The notes under the pieces are model-generated. The model worked only from the letters and a program-made list of their open reading frames with translations, was not told the DNA's origin and ran no database searches. The position numbers and the translations under genes were made by a program. A stretch of DNA of 64,000 nt, from assembly GCA_001661515.1 (NCBI GenBank), contig LUVW01000013.1:782649-846648 (forward strand), in the 5' to 3' direction. Position 1 is the first letter of the stretch. Each line of letters opens with the position of its first letter. Of the stretch, positions 43,658-55,331 are shown piece by piece. Origin of the DNA: Capniomyces stellatus. Its lineage: Eukaryota > Kickxellomycota > Harpellomycetes > Harpellales > Legeriomycetaceae.

Positions 43658-45880
43658 ATGGCAGGACTTGATTTAAAAAACCTTCCAGCATCGGAAGAAG
43701 AAATAGATTTTACAGATCTTGAAGAAAAGTACTCAGAAAAGTTTCTTGAAGACAGTCTTGACAATGTTGTGTTGGTAGATAACCTTCCAATTGTTGATGA
43801 GAGCAAAGAGGCAAAGCTGATAGCCTTGATTAAAAAGATTACAAAGGGAGTTGGGAAAATAGTTGAGGATGGGATATACATGCCAAAGGAAGCAGAGGGG
43901 GGAAAGTCAAAGGGCTACACATTTATTGAGTTTGAAAACGCAGCGCAGGCAGGCAATGCAGTTCGGGAATTGAATGGGTACAAGCTGGACAAGACACATA
44001 TCCTGGCAGTGAATCTGTTTATGGATGTAGAGAAATTCTCCAAGATTCCAGATGACTTCATTACTCCACCAAAGACAGAGTTTGCGTCACGAGAGCATCT
44101 GAAGTACTGGTTGCTGGATGAGCAATCAAGAGATCAGTTCTGTATGCATTACGATCAAGACATTTCAACGAACTGGAACAACAGGGGGCTTTCAGCAGAG
44201 ACGATAGTGACAAGAAGGGGATGGACAGAGACGTACTTCCAGTGGAGTACTTTGGGTACATACTTGGTTACGCTTCATCGTCAAGGAGCAGTTTTGTGGG
44301 GAGGGGCATCGTGGAGCAAGTTGGTTAGGTTTATTCACTTGGGGGTGAAGCTGGTAGACTTTAGTCCACAGGAAAGCTATGTTGTGACGTTTTCAAACGA
44401 GCCAATTGAGGTTGAGGCAGTAAACAAGGTTTTGGGGCCAGGAAATGAGCACATGAACCCATACTCGGATATTGATGAGGGCAACCAGTTCTGTGTTTGG
44501 GATGTGCAGACAGGGAGACTGATGCGATCGTTTGGATTTGTTACAGCAGAAGATGGATCAGCGGTAACAAAGTTCTCGTGGCCATGCTTCAAGTGGTCGG
44601 CTACAGAGAGCTACTTTGGCAGAATCACACCGGGATCAAAGATATCGGTTTACGAGGCAGCTTCAATGACGTTGGTTAACAAGAAGAGCTTCAATGCGCC
44701 AGGGGTAACGAACTTTGAGTGGCGTCCAAGTGATGACGGTAGAGCAAAGAGCCGCAAGAACCCAGATATGCTTGCGTACTGGATTCCAGAAATAGACAAC
44801 CAGCCAGGGCGTATTACAATACTTTCGGTGCCAACAATGAGCGTGCTCAGAACAAAGAATCTGGTGAGTGTGAAGGACATTGCGTTCCACTGGCATCCAA
44901 ATGGCGAGGTTCTTTGCGCCAGAGTGCAGAGATTCACAAAAACAAAGAAGTCGACATTTACCAGTCTGGAGATTTTCCGAGTCAGTGAGAAGGACATTCC
45001 ATCAGATGTTGTTGAGATTAAGGGTAACGTTGTGGTGTTTGCCTGGGAGCCCCAGTCATCCAGCTACAAGTTTGCTATTATCCACGTGACGGACGCAACA
45101 CCACCACCAACCAATGCAAGCGGTATGGCAACAGCAGCAGTCAAGTCGAACGTCAGCTTCTACCACTTTGTAAAGACAAAGAGCAAGTTGTCGGTCAAGG
45201 AGGAGTTTGTTCTGCTTAAGACTCTTGACAAGAAAAACACCACCTCAATTTCGTGGTCGCCTAAGGGTCGCTACATCGTGTTGGCCACTCTGCGCACAAC
45301 AACGGTTTGGGCTTTGGAGTTCTGGGACACTGATGTAGAGCAGCCAAACAACATCAAGAACGCCGACCCTGCTGCCGCCATCCAGATGGTCAACGGTGTA
45401 GAACACTACGGTGTCACTGATCTGGAGTGGGATCCATCTGGTCGCTACGTCATCACCTCTGCGTCAATGTGGCGTCATACCATGGAAAATGGCTACATTC
45501 TCTGGGACTTTAGAGGCGAACAGCTCTTCAAGGTTGTTCAGGAGAAGTTCAAACAAATCCAGTGGAGACCCCGCCCACAATCCCTCCTCACCGATGCCGC
45601 CAAGAACAAAATCCGCAAGAGCCTCGAGTCCTACTCTGTTGAATTTGACGAACAGGACAGAATCCTTGCTTCCGCTGCCAGCATCGAACAGCTCAACGCT
45701 CGCCGTCGTCTCCTTTCTGAATGGAAGAGCTGGAGAGAACGCTCTTTGGCAAGAGTTGCTGAGTTGGCTGCAGTTGCTGCTCAAGAAGGCTATGTTGAGC
45801 CTGCAGCTTTAGACCAAGACGAAGAAGTTATTGAGGAGATTGTTGAGGAACTTATTGAAGAAACTATCGAACTCGTTTAG
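43658..45880 (+). CDS. PRT1: Eukaryotic translation initiation factor 3 subunit b
   Basis: Intronless, 740 residues, the usual size of fungal eIF3b. An acidic N-terminus precedes an RRM at about residues 36-125 (NVVLVDNLPIVDE ... KGYTFIEFE), which binds eIF3a and eIF3j. A WD40-like beta-propeller follows: GRGW-type block TRRGWTETYFQWSTLGTYL, LGPGNEHMNPYSDIDEGNQF, WPCFKWSATESYFGR, VTDLEWDPSGRYVIT, and near the end YILWDFRGEQL and FKQIQWRPRP. The acidic Glu-rich C-tail is typical. eIF3b is a core scaffold of eIF3 on the 40S subunit. Codon usage is more C-ending toward the 3' end. Confidence 0.97.
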   Translation: MAGLDLKNLPASEEEIDFTDLEEKYSEKFLEDSLDNVVLVDNLPIVDESKEAKLIALIKKITKGVGKIVEDGIYMPKEAEGGKSKGYTFIEFENAAQAGNAVRELNGYKLDKTHILAVNLFMDVEKFSKIPDDFITPPKTEFASREHLKYWLLDEQSRDQFCMHYDQDISTNWNNRGLSAETIVTRRGWTETYFQWSTLGTYLVTLHRQGAVLWGGASWSKLVRFIHLGVKLVDFSPQESYVVTFSNEPIEVEAVNKVLGPGNEHMNPYSDIDEGNQFCVWDVQTGRLMRSFGFVTAEDGSAVTKFSWPCFKWSATESYFGRITPGSKISVYEAASMTLVNKKSFNAPGVTNFEWRPSDDGRAKSRKNPDMLAYWIPEIDNQPGRITILSVPTMSVLRTKNLVSVKDIAFHWHPNGEVLCARVQRFTKTKKSTFTSLEIFRVSEKDIPSDVVEIKGNVVVFAWEPQSSSYKFAIIHVTDATPPPTNASGMATAAVKSNVSFYHFVKTKSKLSVKEEFVLLKTLDKKNTTSISWSPKGRYIVLATLRTTTVWALEFWDTDVEQPNNIKNADPAAAIQMVNGVEHYGVTDLEWDPSGRYVITSASMWRHTMENGYILWDFRGEQLFKVVQEKFKQIQWRPRPQSLLTDAAKNKIRKSLESYSVEFDEQDRILASAASIEQLNARRRLLSEWKSWRERSLARVAELAAVAAQEGYVEPAALDQDEEVIEEIVEELIEETIELV

Positions 45881-46052
45881 TCAACCTCTTGTTTCTTCAT
45901 TCTCGTTTCTTGATTCCAACTTTTTCTTTATTCTTTTTTATTTCATTGTTGTTTATATTCAAATATAAATCGCTAACATTATCCATCCGCCAACTCTCTG
46001 TCTTGTGCCTTTGTTCCTTTCTCTATTCCATCTCCACTTGTGATCCTTATTA

Positions 46053-46125
<73 letters not shown>
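46053..46125. repeat. ATT trinucleotide microsatellite, about 24 units
   Basis: A near-perfect ATT repeat of 73 bases about 170 bases after the eIF3b stop. It is part of the 441-base interval 45881-46321, which otherwise holds only AT-rich 3' and leader sequence and an AAAC repeat just before the next ATG (46289-46320). Confidence 0.95.
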
Positions 46126-46129
<4 letters not shown>

Positions 46130-46321
46130 TTATTTATTCTTGAAATTAATCAAACCAAGTATTTAAATTAATTCAACAGTTTCTTTATTTTACTACTTTC
46201 ATGGCTTCCTTCTAATCCTCGATTTCTGTACTAGACAATAAAATAACGTCTATAAAATATATCCTGTTAAGCAATACATCAAAGCAGATAAACAAACAAA
46301 CAAACAAACAAACGAACAAAT

Positions 46322-49300
46322 ATGGTAGCCAAACCAATATCTGAAACAGACAAGAACTGGGCATGTACGAAAATTAGCCAACTAGTTGGAATCCCAGAGG
46401 ATTCAGCTTTAACTCTAGTCGATAAATTTGTCAGTCTAAAAGGAAAAGTTGAATTGGAATCTGAACTACTTGTAAGTATACTGTTGTCATTGTTAGCAAC
46501 ACTGTGTCTATGTAAATATTTTGATCCTGTCTCGTTGTAATGATTGAACAACTCAAACCAACCCAAACCAACCCAAACCAACCCAAACTCGATAAAATAT
46601 AATAAAATAAATATTGTTCATTAGGATATTTTGGGCTTTGAAGATTTGGCTCTAAACTTCATTTCTAAATTCATCGAAAAGTTGCACCCAAGCAATGATC
46701 CAACTCCATCTAACAGCTCAAAAGCAAATGTCGGGAGCGACAGTTCCAAACATCAGAACAATGCACAAAAGGAGACCAGAATGAATAAAGACAAAGAAAC
46801 CACGAAGAGCTCTTACCTTGATGACTCTGTTGTTGCAAAGAGATTGAAAAACGCCGAGCAGCTGCGCGAAAAAAAAGAAAAAATGGAAAACGACAAGCAA
46901 GCCGGTAGAGCCGCAAACTCCGACAACAACAAAACAAAAAAACCAGTTGGTTTGCTCACCAAAAACGGTGTTGTTATCGAAGGTTACATTAAAGAGCAGC
47001 AAGATCTGGTTTTTTTTAGTGGGTAAGCAGGGTTACTGATGGCCTATACAAGTCAACGTATTTAATTATAACCAATATAAAAACAAAAGTAAATTGCGCC
47101 CGCATTTACACTCAATTGAATGATTTGGCAAGTTTACAGCGTTGATTTTTAGTTGAGAAATAATAGTAACGATTGTAACACCAATATCGGCACTAGCTCC
47201 AACACTAGCTCCAACGATAATAACCTGATTGAATTGGGTGAATTTATCTATTTGTTAGAGGTAAACCCCAAAAGAAAAAACCGCAGAAATCCAACCAAAG
47301 CATAGACGGCCAAGACTCGGCAGCACTGATCCAAACCGAGCCAAGTTCTATTCAAGTGTTGGACAGCCAGGCATCTAGAAAAAATGTGGTGGTGCTGGAG
47401 TCAGCTGTCCAGGTTGCTCAAAACACAAAAGATCAAATACCAACAAAGCAACGGGCAGCCAGAACAGTCGAAAAGGCAACCGAACAGCCCAAACCAAACA
47501 AGCCACAGACAACAAGGACGTCAGGGCAAACAGCAAATAAAAGTAATATTGATACTAGTAGCTCTAGGGAAATAAAAAACAATAGGAATGTGAAGCCGGA
47601 GTCTGCTACTACATCTGCTGCTAAAACTGCTACCCAAAAGACCACAAAGGTTCAAAAGTCATCGTTTATTGTAGATAGCAATAAAAATGTATTGAAGAAG
47701 GCGAGTACGAAACAAAGGAATGAATGCAACTGTCAAGGTAAAGAAAAAATAAATAAATAAAGGAGAAATAATAGCGTGTAAATTAGTTGATGGGCCAATG
47801 ATAGGTTTTGCTATTGTGCTGAGCCCCAGTACTTTTATTTAGAGATAATTGACAGTATATAAACAGGGTCAGACTAATTTGAAGTATGATGAATTGGCAA
47901 CCAACTACATTCATAGCGTTAATCCATGCTCTATACACAAACTGTATCCAGTGCGGAAGAATAATATGCGAGGACGAAGGACCAGGGCCGTGCTTCAATT
48001 GCAAAAATGTAGTTGACTCGAAAAAGCAGCAGCTACTATCACTAATCAGAGAGATTTTACAAGACGAGTCGATTGACAAGAAGGTGCTGGGCACAGTGGC
48101 CAAAAGCATCTACGAAATAATGGATGTCAAAGTAGATTCAAAGTCAAAGTCAATGTCAAAAGCCAAATCAAACGAATCCAAGACGAAAAACCGCAGCCTT
48201 AATACAGACAAGCCCGTCCAAACATTGCCGTCGAGGTACAGTTCCAAGCTTGGAGGAACGTCATTTTCCAAAGACGGGCTTTGGATTCCAGTCGGCGAAG
48301 TAAGCGAGATTGACCAAATTGCAATACAAAACGCACTAATGCAAAACGACAACAGCAACGATCAGAGTACGGCCAAACTGCCAGTAAACGGAAACAAAGC
48401 CAGTAACGACGGCTCGAACGGGTATGGCGACGACGATCTGCAAGAAGCTAGCATTGAAAAAGTCGAGGAACACAAAGAGTATATGATAGCAAAGATGCAG
48501 GAGATGGGACTGGAGTCTGAAACAATAAAGACCAGAGTCTGCAGGCTGTACGAAGCTATTAAGCGGAAAGACAGGTTGATAATTTACGACAGAACTTCTG
48601 CAAGGAGATCAAAACTCATTGACGAAAGCTCAGATTTTGACCCCAACTTTGTGAACAAGTGGATGTCGGCGGCTGAAAGGCTGGTTGCTGAAGAAGCTGC
48701 CGCAAAACATGCTGAGCTGACAGCTGAATCCGAAGACCGGAGACGAAGGGGTATACGGATTCTGAATTTGGACATTGGCAACCGCACTGCGACTTTTGAG
48801 TCTGAACCTGAACCGGTATTCAACCCAGCACAGTATGTGGAGTCCAACCCCAGAAAAGGTGCCCGTGTTAGTGGTAGTGGCAATGGTAGTGGTTTGGGCA
48901 GTGGTTCCAAGCCTAAACCTAGCGAATCAAAGTTTTCGGAAAACCCGTTCTTGTATCGATACGAAAAACCCAAATTTGTCATTCCAAGCAATTACAGCCA
49001 ACCCGACAAAAGTAGCCAAGAAACGGCCGCATCTGATGAGATTAAAAAGACCACACGCGGACCCGCCAAAAGTATATTGAATGCAAACGAAAGCGTGTTG
49101 AGCAGCCAAACTAAATGGAAATCCGATTTTGAAAAGGGATTCAAGCAAAAACCTAAAAAGCCCTCTGCCAGTGACGATTTAGAACACAGGAAGAGCAAAT
49201 TGAGGTAACAAGCTGATTATTTGCTTTCATAAAAAGATTAAATTTTGTTTATTCCACATTTGTACACGCACATAAAAAAAATCTCAAATTTCAATCGACT

Positions 49301-49354
49301 CTGCCATTAAACTGTTTGATTAGAGAGTCGCTGGTCCTGCAGATCGAGGAATGA
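46322..49354 (+). CDS. TRIP4: ASC-1/TRIP4 homologue with C2HC5 zinc finger, lacking ASCH domain
   Basis: Exons 46322-46471, 46625-47022, 47259-47737, 47917-49204 and probably 49324-49354, 781 residues. Without the last splice the frame would stop at 49208 (772 residues); I prefer the spliced end because GTAACA...GATTAG joins in phase to RESLVLQIEE, similar to the end of the fungal-conserved part. The N-terminus (KISQLVGIPEDSALTLVDKF) fits the ASC-1 N domain. The zinc finger is built across intron 3: NECNCQ, then YTNCIQCGRIICEDEGPGPCFNC. The remainder is polar and charged. The human ASCH domain is not visible. In animals TRIP4 is part of the ASC-1 complex, and in yeast its relative Rqt4 serves in the ribosome-quality trigger complex that splits collided ribosomes. 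Confidence 0.85.
46554..46588. repeat. 10-bp tandem repeat in TRIP4 intron 1
   Basis: About 3.5 copies of CAAACCAACC, lying 37 bases before the intron 1 acceptor. Confidence 0.85.
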
Positions 49355-50949
49355 GACTGCCATAAACGTTTTGGTTTATAAACAAACCAACACTGAGGCC
49401 CAACGCTGTGTTTCTATCTCTGAATACAAGTTACAAAGTAGTTTTTATTAATAACATTCTGCATGGTCAGATATTAAAGCTTGGTTAGCTAAACAATCAT
49501 CCTATTGATCGGTCTATTGACCAGTTTATTCATCGGCTTGCTCATTAGATTATCTATTTGGTTTTTTGGTTTTGGTTTTGGTTTTGGTTTGTTTGGATGG
49601 GAACGAACTTTATAAAAATGAGAATAAATTAGTGATCAAAAAGCTATACTAACAATTTGACTGCTAATTTCATTATAAAGCCATTTTAAAATCATCCAGC
49701 GCTTTGATATTGGAACTTGGTTGTAAAAAAAAAACAGTATTAACAAATAAAACTGAATAAAGTCCACTAGGAACTTTACACGATATTTCATTTTGCTAAC
49801 ATTGTTTGAATCGCCTAATCCACAAGCTTCACTGGCTACCATTACAGTTGGCCAATAAAAGTGGCTTTGGCAACCCGTCTTTTTTTCAAGAGTTGCAAAA
49901 TTAAATATAGTACGAGGTTAGGTTTACTTTATAAACTTTATTCCCGTGCTGTTTGCTATCTTTACTTGAGACTTGCTTAAAATTCCGTGAGTGTGTAGTA
50001 AATATCATTCTACCTTTAACCATACCACTACATATTTATTCAATTATTTAAAAAGAAAGTAGATCTTACCTCATACAGCTGCCCTTTAATCAGCTTGGAT
50101 TGATACCATTTTGCTACTGCCAGCAAAAACGAGGATATTGCCACAACTCACCCGGTTGTTAATATGTGTACTATTGTACTAAATATTCATTGCCACTGGA
50201 GTTTCTTGGATGCAATTATATTTTGCCTTTGCAATTGTTGATAAAAGGATCAGGGGACATTGATCATGATTTGCCTTTTATTAACATTTATGTTATATTG
50301 CCCTTTACTTCTGATACCAACTTGGGCAAAAACACTGTTTAAAATAACTTTCATTTAAATTGCAGTAAATAAAGCATTATTAATTTTAAGCTGTTTTTTA
50401 TTGTCAAGTTGATTATTATTGTAACAAATTAGAAGGCACAACAACAAAATGTAGTAGAAAGGGTTGTTGTAAAGCGTTTTATTTGATCTAGAGAAGTAAA
50501 AATGGACTTGCTACTTGAGCCAATGAGTAAACTTGATTAGTTGGTTGGCTTTACTTTTTTTTCTTTTACTTTTAAATTTTGGGCTTCAAAGGCTGAGGGA
50601 TTCTTTTTGCAATTAAAGCGAGATTTTCACAGCCAATTTCAATAGCATTTTACTATTGATTAATACGCTTTTGAAAGTAATGGCCAAATTACTGGCCAAT
50701 GATTAGTCAAAATACGAGTGGCAAACAGCTTCGAACAATCCTGAAATACATATAGGTCAGATTAAAAAAATTTGGTCTGAAATAATAATAGAAAATATAG
50801 AAACCAAAAAGTAAAAGTAGAAATGTTGAAAAAAAAAATATTTAGTAATTATGCTCGCAAAGTAATTTAAAGAAATTATTAGTATTAACTAATATTCCCT
50901 CTTTTTTAATAAGCGGATATTCATTACTTTAGAAAACGCTATAACGAAC
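49355..50949. other. Intergenic, 1.6 kb; a possible unresolved minus-strand gene
   Basis: A TTTTGG repeat occurs at 49560-49592. On the minus strand two protein-like segments occur: about 50142-50068 (AKWYQSKLIKGQLYE ending at a GTAAGA donor) and about 49887-49740 (HFYWPTVMVASEACGLGDSN). They could join in phase through an AAG acceptor, but I could not find a start or an end, so I do not call a gene. Confidence 0.35.
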
Positions 50950-52390
50950 ATGAAGTAAGTAACTAGATATATCATATTTACTACCAAGTGTATTTTAAAA
51001 GATACTGAATGAAATATGTTGTCAAGCAAATAATGCTACAGCATTGAATGGGATAAGAAGAGTGGGAAATAAAAGAAGCGTGGATAAGGAGTGTGCCTAG
51101 CGAAGTATATCTGATAAAGAAACAAAACAAATTAAAGGGAAATTGCGATAGTGACAGAAAATCGAATCCGTTGAATCTATAAACTAACAAAAAAGGAGAA
51201 ACCAACAGATACATTTATCATCACATTTTGGAAAGTGAATCCATAAACATGGATATCAGCATTATTTAATACTTATGCTGACAATTCAAACAGAATTGGG
51301 CTGCTAATGCGTGTTTGGTTTTGCTTGAATCCAAACACAATTCAAGATGATTACACCTGGATGGTATATTCAATGGAATCCGATTGCTTTATTGGCATGA
51401 CGTATGATTCAGTTGTTGTCATACTTTCCAACCAACATCACCATTGTGCGGATCAACGGATTCACTTATTTTTTAAAGATTAAACATACTGCGCCACATA
51501 CACTGCAGCATGTATTACTCTGCTCTGTCGAGTTGAGATTTGTATTCACTAAGGATTCAGCCAGAAGGAAAAACTTGGGATAAAACACACACGCTAGTGC
51601 ACCATTCTACTACGCTTCAACTCTTTTGACCCTATCTGCTTTCATTGCTGCGAACAATATCGGGAACAACTCAATACTTGTCCCTCCTTATATTCTATGC
51701 GCATTTTTACTAACTGATTGTTTTTATTTGCTTATTACTCTAGGCTCGAGATTTGCTCTTTTTCAGGTAACAAGATTTACCCAGGTCACGGCCGTACATT
51801 TGTTCGCGCTGACAGCCGTGTAAGTACTCGAATTACTTTGTTTTATTTTACTCCTTAAACCTTATTACGATAATTATCTTTGGTTTTAAGCAAGCGAGCA
51901 TTGTTTCCACTCCTTTTTACAGGGAAATGCTTTTAGCATGGTTACTTGTTTCTGCTGTTGACTTATTACGTTGTTTTTTCAAAGTGTCAAATGTTCTTAC
52001 TGACTTTTTTTTCTTTATTTGCTACAATAGATCTTCCGTTTCATCAACGCTAAATCCGAGTCTTTGTTCCGTCAATCCAAAAATCCAAGAAAGATTTCAT
52101 GGACTGTAGTATACCGTGGTCTCCACCGTAAAGGTATCAGCGAGGAAGTCGCCAAGAAGCGCACTCGTCGTACCGTCAAATACAACCGTGCTATCATTGG
52201 TGTATCATGGGAAGCTATCCAGAACCGCCGTACTGAGAAGCCAGAGGTCCGTGCTGCTGCCCGCGCCACCGCCGTTGCCAAGGCAAAGGAGGTCAAGAAG
52301 GCTGCTGCCAAGAGCAACGCCGGTAAAGCACAAAAGAACATTTTGCCAAAAGGTAACGCCAAGTCACACGTAAAGCCAGTCCGAAAGTAA
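50950..52390 (+). CDS. RPL24: 60S ribosomal protein eL24
   Basis: Exon 1 carries only ATGAA (50950-50954) before a perfect GTAAGT donor. Exon 2 is 51744-51819 and exon 3 is 52031-52390; 146 residues. Spliced, the start reads [19 protein letters not shown], which matches the eL24 N-terminus with its zinc-ribbon remnant. [30 protein letters not shown] and [16 protein letters not shown] follow, then the Lys/Ala-rich tail. A competing start, ATGAC at 51397 with donor GTATGA, also joins in phase but would give MT instead of the conserved MK. The 789-nt first intron is the longest of the window. C-ending, high-expression codons fit a ribosomal protein gene. Confidence 0.9.
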
Positions 52391-52715
52391 TTTCAGAGTG
52401 TTATTGATACAAGATAACCTTTTTTTAAAATTATAAAATTATACTTTTAAGCTGTTTTGTTTTGTTAAAAGTTTCTTTATTAAGTGTTATGGCAATAAAT
52501 AGTATATTACTATCCCGACATGTTCATTAATAAACTAGTTTTTTTTAAAAAAAATGATAAAGTTTAACCAGAGTTTTCTTTTAATGTTATCAAGCGGGGT
52601 ACCGTTTGGGTGTATTTGCGTTTTATTCGCGTTGTTTTACAGCTGAGTTATTGAGTGTATGCTGAGCTTAAAAGTACAAACTATATTGCTGAAAAGGGTA
52701 TAAAATATGTATACT
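52391..52715. other. Intergenic between convergent RPL24 and ECO1
   Basis: 325 bases between two stops. AATAAA words at 52494-52499 and near 52531 fit RPL24 3' processing. I see no gene. Confidence 0.6.
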
Positions 52716-55331
52716 TCAATCAGCCGACCGGCTATTAGTTTCGCTGTACATGTAGTACCAGTCCTCTTTATAAAACGACATTGCGAATGAGTTACCGCTG
52801 GATGTGGTTTGTGAAAACGCTACTTGGACAGAGCTCAGTCTTATCCCATACAAAAAGTGGTTTCTAAAATACATTTATATTTTTTATTAAAAAAGTTATT
52901 AGTTGTTGGTTATTGTTGATTTAGGTTGATGGTTGGTAACGAGATCAGAATTGTCGTGAGTTTTAATCTCCAAGTATGTGTATGCTTTTTAAACTTACTG
53001 AACTGACTCCATCATTGCCTTTGCCACGCCCTTACGTCTATCCCCAACTGAAACCCACACACGATCAATTCCGCATATTGGAATTCTGATTGTTAATTGT
53101 TTGTTTTTGTTGTTGTTTGTTTTTGGATTGGAGTTAATTAGTTACAAGCACAAATTTTGCAAATTTTGGATTAGTAAATTATAAATTATCATTATGTTGT
53201 TTGTGACTGTAAATGTGATTGCAAAGATATGTACAAATAGTGCGTATATAACTTTTATAAAATGTTACCTGTTGGTTTTGCCTTTAAAGCTATCAGCTTT
53301 ATCTATGCTGCCGGCTGCTAGATTACCAAAATCAATGTCTGTGGTGTTGGTAGACCCCGTTTTGTCCTTGTTTGTCTTCTTGACTATTCTTGTACCCGGG
53401 CTGATCGACTCGGCCAAAATACACCCAATAACCGTTCGGTTTTTCGAAATATACAAGAATATCTAGTTCGTTTCATTAATCATTGGTCAGTCTCATGCGA
53501 ACAATCATCACAATGATGGTAAAAACAACGGCTGTATCAACAACAAGAGAAAAAAATAAATTATTGATAACTAAATTTTGAATCAGCAAACCTTTTTGCT
53601 GGTGTTCTCCAAGTCTTTCAGACTGAATGCAGAAGCACCAAGGTCATGGTTAGCCAGGTTGAGAACTTCCAGTGACTTGTTTAAAAACCTTCTATCAGCA
53701 TCTGTCCGAACCATAATGATTTTTTCTTCATATCCCCAATAGTAACGTGTATCAGTACAACATACCACAGCACAAAAAAAATACAATGTAATACAATGGC
53801 TTACAGTTAGCTTTATATACATTTAGCTGATATAGTTGGTTTTAGTATATTCAAGTATGCGGCATGTCTAAAGTATATTATTCAAATAATGCAAAAAAAC
53901 TAGATCCCTTACCTCCAAAACCACACTTTGCATCCTTCAGCTCAACAACACCGTTTTCACCACTCCCTACATCCACATTTCCAGTAGACCTACGCGATGG
54001 CCACCGAATCTTTGAGTGTAACTTCGACATCCATTTCCGGTGAAATGACTTGTGATATATTTCATCTTCAAGCTGGCCACGATGATAAGACATGTGGCAA
54101 TCAGGACACTTCAGATCGGTCTCTTCTGAGCTCATTGAGAAGTTCAAAAATGATTGATACGACTCTTGGGTCCTGTTTGGTCCAAGTTCTGACCTCGGGC
54201 TGGGTGTAAACCCTTGAAGGCTAGAACTAAGTGGTTCCGTTCCATATTTAGGCTTTAAAACATCTTTGATTGGAGTTGTGCTAGACTTCTTTGGTAGTGC
54301 CCTAAAGTTGTTGTTAAACGCTTTGTTACTGCCCTGTCTGTTAAAATCTCGTTCGCTGCCCGACGAAGACTTCTTATTGCCATTGAAAAGACTAAGGAAC
54401 TCGACCTTTCTACACACAAAGTATAAAAATAAATAAACAATTCAAACTCAAAGTCAAACTCAAAGTCAAACTCAAAGTCAAACTCAAAGTCAAATCAACG
54501 TATTATTCAGTAATATATGGATTAACACCGCCATTACTAGCAAACAACATTAATAACAAACAACATTAATAGCAATCGCGCTATCGGCTATACAAACAGC
54601 TGTTATTACCTTTTGTTGTTAACTGCCCCTGCGTCCGATATTATGTTGCCGATCCCGATACATGCTGGCTCCTGCAATGAAAGCCCATGACCTTTTTCAT
54701 TGTCGTGACCATCACCTTTAACACCGCTTTTTTTTAACTGAGCAAATTTATCAAGTTTGATTTTTTCAGCCTCAGACTTTAAAGCACCACTAGAAAGACC
54801 TGATTTTCTTACAAAAGTTTCAATTGTACTTTCTTGCTCCTCATTATTGCCATTGTTTGGCATTACATCTTTGTATGAGTTTGAGCTTGTGTGGTTTGAG
54901 TGTGCCAATTCAGCAACATCCTTTACATTAAAAGCGTTTGTTAAATACTCCTCTGGAACTACTGTGTCTGACGAAGGCCAGTCAATATCGCTGAAATGAT
55001 CTAAATAAAAAATATATTCAATAAAAAGCCACTGGGTTTTACAAAATATCACTTTTCTAGCCCATTCCATACAAGTCATACACCTTAAAAAGTTAGACTC
55101 TTGTTTCGAATTCCTAAAGAATTGTTAAGCATACTCAAGACATGCCTTCAATAGAACTATATCTGTTGCTCTCTTGCTTTTAATTATTTACAACTTACCC
55201 TTGCTTCCAAGTTTGTTGTAGGTAGACCCGTTCTTTATTCTTTGGTCAATAGGGTTTGACTTGAAAGACTCAAGACTTTTTTGCGAACGGCCATAAGTTT
55301 TCAACACCCGTTTTGTGGAGTTCTCGTTCAT
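52716..55331 (-). CDS. ECO1: Cohesin N-acetyltransferase Eco1/ESCO
   Basis: Seven exons: 55331-55199, 55000-54610, 54409-53913, 53725-53592, 53462-53269, 53085-52999, 52863-52716, in phase, 527 residues. The start MNENSTKRVLKTYGRSQK holds the family's TYGR motif. After a long polar region comes the C2H2 finger CPDCHMSYHRG...HKSFH, the Eco1 hallmark. The GNAT domain shows DLGASAF, YISKNRTVIGCILAE, ICGIDRVWVSVGDRRKGVAK (acetyl-CoA loop) and VAFSQTTSSGNSFA near the end. Eco1 acetylates Smc3 in S phase to establish sister cohesion. Intron 4 has a weak GTTTGC donor and intron 3 a TGAAG acceptor, so these two joins are less sure, though residues on both sides align well with ESCO proteins. Intron 2 has a 12-bp tandem repeat. 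Confidence 0.9.
54443..54494. repeat. 12-bp tandem repeat in ECO1 intron 2
   Basis: Four perfect copies of CAAACTCAAAGT and the start of a fifth, close to the acceptor end of the intron as read on the minus strand. Confidence 0.9.

Noticed and set aside
51397..51401. Alternative eL24 start ATGAC with donor GTATGA
   Set aside because: It gives MT instead of the conserved MK and has a weaker donor than 50950.
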